Shown here: positions 14,011 through 18,433 of the stretch, one piece after another
Layout of the letters: each line of letters opens with the position of its first letter
Position numbering within the stretch: the first letter of the stretch is position 1
Source of the DNA: an uncultured Lachnospiraceae bacterium
GTDB lineage: Bacteria > Bacillota > Clostridia > Lachnospirales > Lachnospiraceae
DNA: 18,433 nucleotides
NCBI GenBank assembly: GCA_910588845.1
Contig: CAJURU010000045.1
Location: forward strand, 1 to 18,433
Reading direction: 5' to 3'
Notes under the pieces: generated by a model
What the model was told of the DNA's origin: nothing
Seen by the model: only the letters and a program-made list of their open reading frames with translations
Databases searched by the model: none
Program-made: the position numbers and the translations under genes

Positions 14011-14202
14011 ATGCCAAATGGTCTTGAAATTGCAAAAGCCGCCATTGAAGATTTTAAAAAAATACAAGAATATATGATGTTGGCCAAAAAGGAAAATGCA
14101 ACTGAGACATATGCAAAATTAAAGGATGAATATCTTTCATTAAAGGCGATATTAAATGTGGCGGGTGTAAATCTTACAGATATTGATAAGATAAAAGAAT
14201 AA
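14011..14202 (+). CDS. Small helical protein of unknown function
   Basis: The start at 14011 is set by GGGAGGTG just upstream; the in-frame ATG at 13966 has no such site. The product is 63 residues, MPNGLEIAKAAIEDFKKIQEY followed by LAKKENATETYAKLKDEYLSLKAILNVAGVNLTDIDKIKE. It is almost entirely amphipathic helix with no cysteine, no signal and no membrane segment, suggesting a two-helix bundle that may bind a partner. A dedicated promoter-like box and a clear terminator bracket it, which supports a real gene. I do not recognise a named family. Confidence 0.65.
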   Translation: MPNGLEIAKAAIEDFKKIQEYMMLAKKENATETYAKLKDEYLSLKAILNVAGVNLTDIDKIKE

Positions 14203-14210
14203 GTAATGGC

Positions 14211-14241
14211 GGGCGTAAGCCGATGTGGCTTGCGTCCTTTT
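14211..14241 (+). terminator. Terminator after the 63-residue protein gene
   Basis: GGGCGTAAGCC (14211-14221) pairs with GGCTTGCGTCC (14227-14237) over 11 positions with two G-T pairs, then TTTT. Short T-run, strong stem. Confidence 0.75.
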
Positions 14242-14261
14242 ACTGTTAGGAAATATCTTGT

Positions 14262-14336
14262 CGCGTCAAAGTGTGCCGCCTTGCTCATGAGCGAGGGGGT
14301 AGGTGCGCTGAAGCGGGCAATCCCACTTTGTTCTTT
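14262..14336 (+). ncRNA. Candidate structured RNA, class unknown
   Basis: A GC-rich block in an AT-rich gap. CAAAGTG (14267-14273) pairs with CACTTTG (14324-14330). TGCCGC (14274-14279) pairs with GCGGGCA (14313-14319) with one bulge. CTTGCT (14280-14285) pairs with AGCGAG (14290-14295) around CATG, and CGC-TGAA-GCG can form a mini-hairpin. TTCTTTT follows the outer stem, terminator-like. A weak promoter match (TTGCGT 14230-14235, TATCTT 14254-14259, 18 apart) precedes it. It matches no riboswitch, SRP RNA, 6S or tRNA pattern that I can recall. Strand is inferred from the T-rich tail. Confidence 0.4.
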
Positions 14337-14348
14337 TAAAAAAAGTAC

Positions 14349-14377
14349 TTGCTTTTTTTTATAAGATGCATTATACT
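14349..14377 (+). promoter_or_regulatory. Promoter of the S10 ribosomal operon
   Basis: TTGCTT (14349-14354) and TATACT (14372-14377) are exactly 17 bases apart, placing transcription start near 14384 and giving a leader of about 225 nt before rpsJ. Confidence 0.75.
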
Positions 14378-14383
14378 AATATT

Positions 14384-14590
14384 TGCTGTGGCATGATAGC
14401 GAAGAAGCGAGAGGTTGCTGCCGCGAATATGGCAGGTTTTTCCGTGGAGCGAATGTCAAGTTAGGAAACTGGCGACAAGTCACTGTATCACAACAAACAG
14501 TCTGCAAGAAAGCAGAAACAACGTGTGTAGCGCATATGACACACACGGAGAAGTGTACAGTCACCGCTTGTCGTACTGAGAGAAAGTGCG
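14384..14590 (+). promoter_or_regulatory. Multibranched 5' leader of the S10 operon
   Basis: CGACAAG (14473-14479) and CTTGTCG (14567-14573) close a junction continued by ACTGT (14482-14486) / ACAGT (14557-14561). Inside are two hairpins: TCTGC-AAGAAA-GCAGA (14501-14516) and CGTGTGT (14522-14528) / ACACACG (14541-14547). An upstream hairpin, CTGCC (14418-14422) / GGCAG (14431-14435), stands apart. S10 operons of several bacteria are autoregulated through such leaders, in Escherichia coli by L4; that L4 or another ribosomal protein binds here is inference. Confidence 0.55.
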
Positions 14591-14610
14591 AAAAGGAGGC
14601 GACTTTTTTT

Positions 14611-14928
14611 ATGGCAAGTCAAGTAATGAGAATCACACTGAAGGCATACGACCATCAGTTGGTGGATGCATCTGCAAAGAAAATTATCGAAACTGTAAAG
14701 AAAAACGGATCACAGGTGAGCGGACCGGTACCTCTTCCCACAAAGAAGGAAGTAATTACTATCCTGAGGGCTGTCCACAAGTACAAGGATTCCAGAGAAC
14801 AGTTTGAGCAGAGAACTCATAAGAGGCTGATTGATATCATCACACCGACCCAGAAGACGGTTGACGCATTGTCCAGGCTGGAGATGCCTGCCGGCGTTTA
14901 TATTGATATCAAGATGAAGAACAAGTAA
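14611..14928 (+). CDS. rpsJ: 30S ribosomal protein S10
   Basis: The ATG at 14611 follows AAAAGGAGG; the frame is open further upstream through the leader, but that is not protein-like. The 105-residue product, MASQVMRITLKAYDHQL with PLPTKKEVITILRAVHKYKDSREQFEQRTHKRLIDI, is a clean full-length S10 of the 30S head, which also acts as NusE in antitermination. It is the first gene of the S10 operon, behind a dedicated promoter and a structured leader. Confidence 0.98.
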   Translation: MASQVMRITLKAYDHQLVDASAKKIIETVKKNGSQVSGPVPLPTKKEVITILRAVHKYKDSREQFEQRTHKRLIDIITPTQKTVDALSRLEMPAGVYIDIKMKNK

Positions 14929-14934
14929 TATTTA

Positions 14935-15060
14935 AGGTAACAATCCTGACAGGTTTATGACGCATACGACAAATGTCATTTGCGGATATATATACTCTGT
15001 TCTAGGATGAACGGTTCCGCTGCCCATGAATTCGGGCATGAAACGTTCCGCTGTAGAGAA
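14935..15060 (+). promoter_or_regulatory. Structured rpsJ-rplC intergenic region
   Basis: The 148-nt gap is long for this gene pair and folds: GTTC (14999-15002) / GAAC (15009-15012), and TGCCC (15021-15025) / GGGCA (15034-15038). The nonamer GTTCCGCTG is repeated directly at 15014-15022 and 15045-15053, on either side of the second hairpin. No promoter with proper boxes is evident. Confidence 0.4.
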
Positions 15061-15076
15061 AACAGGAGGTAAAGAA

Positions 15077-15760
15077 ATGAAGAAAGCAATATTAGCTACC
15101 AAAGTCGGAATGACTCAAATCTTCAACCCAGACGGCGTATTAGTGCCGGTTACTGTATTGCAGGCTGGTCCCTGTTATGTAACTCAGATTAAGACTGAGG
15201 AGAATGACGGATACAGTGCAGTTCAGGTTGGATTCGTTGACAAGAAAGACAAGATTGTCAACAAAGATGCCAACGGCAAGAAGGAAATCAGATATAGGCA
15301 TGGCGCTAACAAGCCTGAAAAAGGGCATTTTGAGAAAGCAGGCGTGTCCAGCAAAAGGTTCGTCAGAGAGTTTAAGTTCGAGAACGCTGCCGATTACAAA
15401 TTAGCAGACGAGATTAAGGCTGACATTTTTGCAGAGGGCGACAAAATTGACGCAACGGCAATTTCCAAAGGTAAAGGATTCCAGGGCGCTATCAAGAGGC
15501 ACGGTCAGCACAGAGGGCCTATGACCCACGGTTCTAAGTTCCATCGCCATCAGGGTTCCAACGGCGCATGTTCCAGCCCGAGCAAGGTGTTCAAGGGCAA
15601 AGGAATGCCGGGACATATGGGATGCGAGAGAGTGACTGTTCAGAATCTGGAAGTTGTCAGGGTGGATGCTGAGAACAATCTGCTTTTGATAAAAGGCTCT
15701 GTACCGGGACCCAAGAAATGTCTGGTAACCATCAAAGAGGCTGTAAAAAAAGTGAAATAG
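15077..15760 (+). CDS. rplC: 50S ribosomal protein L3
   Basis: The start at 15077 (MKKAILATKVGMTQIF) follows ACAGGAGG; an in-frame ATG at 15026 is upstream of the family N terminus. At 227 residues it includes the conserved loop with KGKGFQGAIKRHGQHRGPMTHGSKFHRHQGS that reaches the peptidyl transferase centre, then GKGMPGHMGCERVTVQNL. L3 initiates 50S assembly on 23S rRNA. It lies between rpsJ and rplD in the standard order. Confidence 0.98.
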   Translation: MKKAILATKVGMTQIFNPDGVLVPVTVLQAGPCYVTQIKTEENDGYSAVQVGFVDKKDKIVNKDANGKKEIRYRHGANKPEKGHFEKAGVSSKRFVREFKFENAADYKLADEIKADIFAEGDKIDATAISKGKGFQGAIKRHGQHRGPMTHGSKFHRHQGSNGACSSPSKVFKGKGMPGHMGCERVTVQNLEVVRVDAENNLLLIKGSVPGPKKCLVTIKEAVKKVK

Positions 15761-15772
15761 CATTTGACGAAC

Positions 15773-15784
15773 GCCCTATCGGGC
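15773..15784 (+). other. Small hairpin between rplC and rplD
   Basis: GCCC-TATC-GGGC forms a 4-bp GC stem. No T-run follows, so it is a spacer fold and not a terminator. Confidence 0.3.
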
Positions 15785-15834
15785 ATCCCTTTATGCCAAA
15801 GAGATGGCGGGAGAATTGAAAGGAGGACTTAATA

Positions 15835-16455
15835 ATGGCTAATGTAGCTGTTTATAATATGAAAGGCGAAGAAGTTGGGAGCCTTGAGCTGAACGACGCA
15901 GTGTTCGGTGCGAAAATTAACGAGCACCTGGTGCACATGTCAGTCGTACAGTATCTCGCAAACAAGCGCCAGGGTACGCAGAAAGCAAAGACACGTTCTG
16001 AAGTGCGCGGCGGCGGAAGAAAACCCTGGAGACAGAAAGGAACCGGCCACGCAAGGCAGGGCTCTATCCGTGCTCCGCAGTGGAAGGGCGGCGGCGTTGT
16101 ATTTGCCCCCACACCGAGAGATTATTCTTTCAAGCTGAATAAGAAGGAAAAGAGAGCGGCTCTGAAATCTGTGCTGACTTCTAAAGTGAACGACAGCAAG
16201 TTCATCGTTCTGGATGAACTCAAGCTGGATGAGATTAAGACCAAGAAGTTCCAGGAAGTACTGGAGAACCTGAAAGTAAGTAAGGCTCTGGTAATTATCA
16301 ATGACAACGACCAGAATATCGTAATGTCTGCAAGGAATATCCCGAAGATTAAGACCGCGCTGACAAACACCATTAACGTGTACGATATTTTGAAATATGA
16401 CACTATCGTGGTAACCAAGGACGCCGTAGCCACAATCGAGGAGGTGTATGCATAA
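15835..16455 (+). CDS. rplD: 50S ribosomal protein L4
   Basis: AAAGGAGG precedes the ATG. The 206 residues contain the long basic exit-tunnel loop (RSEVRGGGRKPWRQKGTGHARQGS, about residues 59-82), then PQWKGGGVVFAPTPRDYSFK. In other bacteria L4 also represses the S10 operon by binding its leader; the structured leader at 14384-14590 makes that possible here. The stop overlaps the next start as TAATG, indicating translational coupling with rplW. Confidence 0.98.
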   Translation: MANVAVYNMKGEEVGSLELNDAVFGAKINEHLVHMSVVQYLANKRQGTQKAKTRSEVRGGGRKPWRQKGTGHARQGSIRAPQWKGGGVVFAPTPRDYSFKLNKKEKRAALKSVLTSKVNDSKFIVLDELKLDEIKTKKFQEVLENLKVSKALVIINDNDQNIVMSARNIPKIKTALTNTINVYDILKYDTIVVTKDAVATIEEVYA

Positions 16456-16754
16456 TGGCAAATATACAATATTATGACGTAATCCTCAAGCCGGTTGTCA
16501 CAGAAAAGAGCATGAACCTGATGGGCAATAAAGAATACACTTTTCTGGTACATCCCGAAGCTAACAAGACCATGATTAAAGAAGCTGTTGAGAAGATGTT
16601 CGAGGGAACCAAGGTACAAAGGGTCAACACCATGAACATTGACGGCAAGAAGAAGAGAAGAGGCATGGTCGTGGGGAAGACTGCTAAGACCAAGAAAGCA
16701 ATCGTTAAGCTGACGGAAGACAGCAAGGATATTGAGATTTTTGCTGGCTTATAA
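16455..16754 (+). CDS. rplW: 50S ribosomal protein L23
   Basis: The 99-residue protein, with YYDVILKPVVTEKSMNLM and the extended loop around VQRVNTMNIDGKKKRRG, is full-length L23, the tunnel-exit docking site for SRP and trigger factor. Its ATG shares one base with the rplD stop, and its ribosome binding site (GAGGTG) lies within the end of rplD. Confidence 0.98.
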   Translation: MANIQYYDVILKPVVTEKSMNLMGNKEYTFLVHPEANKTMIKEAVEKMFEGTKVQRVNTMNIDGKKKRRGMVVGKTAKTKKAIVKLTEDSKDIEIFAGL

Positions 16755-16803
16755 GCGCTTAATGAAATCATTGAACAATTGATGTGATGAAAGGAGAACC
16801 ACA

Positions 16804-17649
16804 ATGGGAATTAAGACATATAACCCATATACACCTTCAAGAAGAAATATGACTGGTTCTGATTTTTCTGAGATTACAAAGAAAACTCCTGAGAAATCCC
16901 TGTTAGTTTCTCTGCAGAAAAGGTCCGGTCGCAACAATCAGGGTAAAATTACGGTAAGGCACCGCGGGGGCGGTTCCAGAAGGAAATACAGAGTAATTGA
17001 TTTTAAGAGAAATAAGAAGGACGGCATTCCGGCAACAGTTATCGGAATTGAGTACGATCCGAATAGAACGGCAAATATCGCGCTTATCTGCTATGCAGAC
17101 GGCGAGAAGAAATATATTCTTGCTCCGCAGGGGCTGACAGACGGCATGAAGATTATGGAAGGCCCGGAAGCTGAGATTAGAGTGGGCAACTGCCTGCCGC
17201 TTGAGAATATCCCGGTTGGTACACAGGTACACAACATTGAACTGCATCCGGGCAAAGGCGGACAGCTTGTACGTTCTGCCGGCAACAGCGCACAGTTGAT
17301 GGCAAAGGAAGGGAAATATGCGACATTAAGGCTTCCCTCCGGTGAAATGAGAATGGTGCCGATCATATGCAGGGCAACCGTCGGTGTAGTAGGAAATGCG
17401 GACCACAACCTGATTAAGATAGGTAAAGCAGGCCGTAAGCGTCATATGGGTATTCGCCCGACCGTCCGTGGTTCTGTTATGAACCCCAACGACCATCCGC
17501 ATGGTGGTGGAGAGGGCAAGACCGGAATTGGCCGCCCAGGTCCATGTACACCTTGGGGCAAGCCTGCACTCGGCTTAAAGACCAGGAAGAAGAACAAAGC
17601 ATCTAACAAGCTTATCGTAAGAAGAAGAGACGGTAAGGCATTGAAATAA
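16804..17649 (+). CDS. rplB: 50S ribosomal protein L2
   Basis: The 281-residue product begins MGIKTYNPYTPSRRNMTGSD and includes HRGGGSRRKYRVIDFKRNK, GNCLPLENIPVGTQVHNIELHPG and the conserved C-terminal NPNDHPHGGGEGKTGIGRPGP with the histidine needed near the peptidyl transferase centre. Length is slightly above the usual 275-277. AAAGGAG precedes the ATG. Confidence 0.98.
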   Translation: MGIKTYNPYTPSRRNMTGSDFSEITKKTPEKSLLVSLQKRSGRNNQGKITVRHRGGGSRRKYRVIDFKRNKKDGIPATVIGIEYDPNRTANIALICYADGEKKYILAPQGLTDGMKIMEGPEAEIRVGNCLPLENIPVGTQVHNIELHPGKGGQLVRSAGNSAQLMAKEGKYATLRLPSGEMRMVPIICRATVGVVGNADHNLIKIGKAGRKRHMGIRPTVRGSVMNPNDHPHGGGEGKTGIGRPGPCTPWGKPALGLKTRKKNKASNKLIVRRRDGKALK

Positions 17650-17657
17650 CAGACACA

Positions 17658-17689
17658 CCCGCGGGCGAGGCGTTTGCCTGGCAGGCGGG
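17658..17689 (+). other. GC-rich hairpin between rplB and rpsS
   Basis: CCCGC (17658-17662) and GCGGG (17685-17689) enclose AGGC-GTTT-GCCT (17669-17680). No T-run; likely an intercistronic fold affecting RNA stability or expression balance within the operon. Confidence 0.4.
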
Positions 17690-17708
17690 GAATTCAAGGA
17701 GGTTAATT

Positions 17709-17990
17709 ATGGCTCGTTCACTGAAAAAAGGACCATTTGCTGATGAAAGTTTATTGAAAAAAGTAGATGCTATGAACGCAGCGGGCGAAAAGAGCGTGAT
17801 CAAGACATGGTCCCGCCGTTCTACTATCTTCCCGCAGTTCGTAGGACATACTTTTGCAGTTCATGACGGAAGAAAGCATGTGCCGGTATATGTTACTGAG
17901 GATATGGTCGGACATAAGCTTGGTGAGTTTGTTGCGACAAGGACTTACCGCGGACATGGAAAAGACGAGAAGAAATCAAAGGTTCGTTAA
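17709..17990 (+). CDS. rpsS: 30S ribosomal protein S19
   Basis: The 93-residue product starts MARSLKKGPFADESLLKK and carries KTWSRRSTIFPQFVGHTFAVHDGRKHVPVYVTEDMVGHKLGEF, the complete S19 pattern of the 30S head. AAGGAGG lies upstream. Confidence 0.98.
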   Translation: MARSLKKGPFADESLLKKVDAMNAAGEKSVIKTWSRRSTIFPQFVGHTFAVHDGRKHVPVYVTEDMVGHKLGEFVATRTYRGHGKDEKKSKVR

Positions 17991-18015
17991 TTAATGAAAG
18001 GAGGTTCCATCATCC

Positions 18016-18402
18016 ATGGCTAAAGGACATAGAAGTCAGATAAAAAGAGAGAGAAATGCACAGAAAGATACCAGGCCTTCAGCAAAATTATCTTATGCCA
18101 GAGTATCTGTTCAGAAAGCATGTTTCGTGCTGGATGCAATCCGTGGAAAAGACGTCAAGACTGCTTTGGCAATTTTGGCTTATAGCCCCAGATATGCGTC
18201 AAGCGTTATAGAAAAGCTGCTGAAATCTGCGATTGCGAATGCAGAAAACAACAATGGATTGGATGCAGAAAACCTTTATATCGCAGAATGTTATGCGAAT
18301 AAAGGACCAACAATGAAGAGAGTTAGACCAAGGGCACAGGGAAGGGCTTACAGAATCGAAAAGAGAATGAGCCATATTACAATTGTGCTTGATGAAAGAT
18401 AG
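18016..18402 (+). CDS. rplV: 50S ribosomal protein L22
   Basis: The 128-residue protein starts MAKGHRSQIKRERNAQKDTR and contains the L22 core (AKLSYARVSVQKACFVLDAIRGKDV). Its beta-hairpin loop near the C terminus (GPTMKRVRPRAQGRAYRIEKRMSHITIVL) lines the exit tunnel and is where macrolide-resistance changes occur in other bacteria. AAAGGAGG is upstream. The N-terminal extension of about 15 basic residues is longer than in enteric L22. Confidence 0.97.
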   Translation: MAKGHRSQIKRERNAQKDTRPSAKLSYARVSVQKACFVLDAIRGKDVKTALAILAYSPRYASSVIEKLLKSAIANAENNNGLDAENLYIAECYANKGPTMKRVRPRAQGRAYRIEKRMSHITIVLDER

Positions 18403-18412
18403 GAGGGCAAAC

Positions 18413-18433
18413 ATGGGACAGAAAGTGAATCCT
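18413..18433 (+). CDS. rpsC: 30S ribosomal protein S3, first seven codons
   Basis: AGGAGGG precedes an ATG at 18413, and the seven codons read MGQKVNP, the invariant S3 N terminus. The window ends inside the gene. Its position after rplV matches the S10 operon order. Confidence 0.93.

Noticed and set aside
14262..14336. tRNA, SRP RNA, 6S RNA or a known riboswitch
   Set aside because: No T-loop, no conserved SRP apical motif, no 6S central bubble and no riboswitch consensus that I can recognise; left as unknown structured RNA.
1..18433. CRISPR array, rRNA or tRNA genes, intact insertion sequence, integrase or att site
   Set aside because: No regularly spaced repeats, no rRNA or tRNA signatures and no transposase or integrase gene are visible; the left part holds only mobile-element cargo remnants.

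Overview
The window looks like the chromosome of a low-to-mid GC gut-type Clostridia, most likely Lachnospiraceae. This rests on the AGGAGG-type ribosome binding sites, the PadR/HAAS pair, a DUF4854-like lipoprotein, a surface protein built from Ig-like and Cys-rich repeats, and an S10 ribosomal operon in standard Firmicutes order. The species cannot be named from the sequence alone.

Positions 1-2930 (mostly minus strand) are a patch of mobile-element remnants. From right to left they are a tnpV-type transposon gene broken by a 54-nt in-frame insert carrying two stop codons, a TetR repressor with a 29-bp palindromic operator at its promoter, an MFS drug-type exporter cut off before its last membrane segments, and a Tn916-type Cys-rich KTR gene with its terminator. 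Positions 3044-4501 hold an autoregulated-looking PadR regulator, a HAAS-TM-DUF3887-like membrane protein and a small three-helix membrane protein. They converge on the vitamin B6 locus: pdxS-pdxT (PLP synthase, minus strand) transcribed divergently from a MocR/PdxR-type regulator. A shared intergenic region carries an 8-bp inverted repeat spaced for such a regulator.

Positions 7771-9058 encode a nucleoside 2-deoxyribosyltransferase/TIR-like (DRHyd-type) protein whose C-terminal part lies in a second, overlapping frame, followed by a strong terminator. Positions 9233-11379 hold a secreted multidomain surface protein. Next come a MATE exporter, an unexplained nested inverted-repeat element (12906-13012), an Asp/Ala-repeat lipoprotein, and a 63-aa helical protein of unknown function.

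From 14349 to the right edge runs the S10 operon: rpsJ, rplC, rplD, rplW, rplB, rpsS, rplV and the first seven codons of rpsC. It is preceded by a long multibranched 5' leader. Just upstream of its promoter is a GC-rich segment that folds on itself (14262-14336) and may be an unassigned small RNA.

The most promising unexplained items are the stop-containing insert in tnpV, the nested inverted repeat after the MATE gene, the GC-rich fold before the S10 promoter, and the split DRHyd/TIR-like gene. None is proven to be a new system; tests are given with each.
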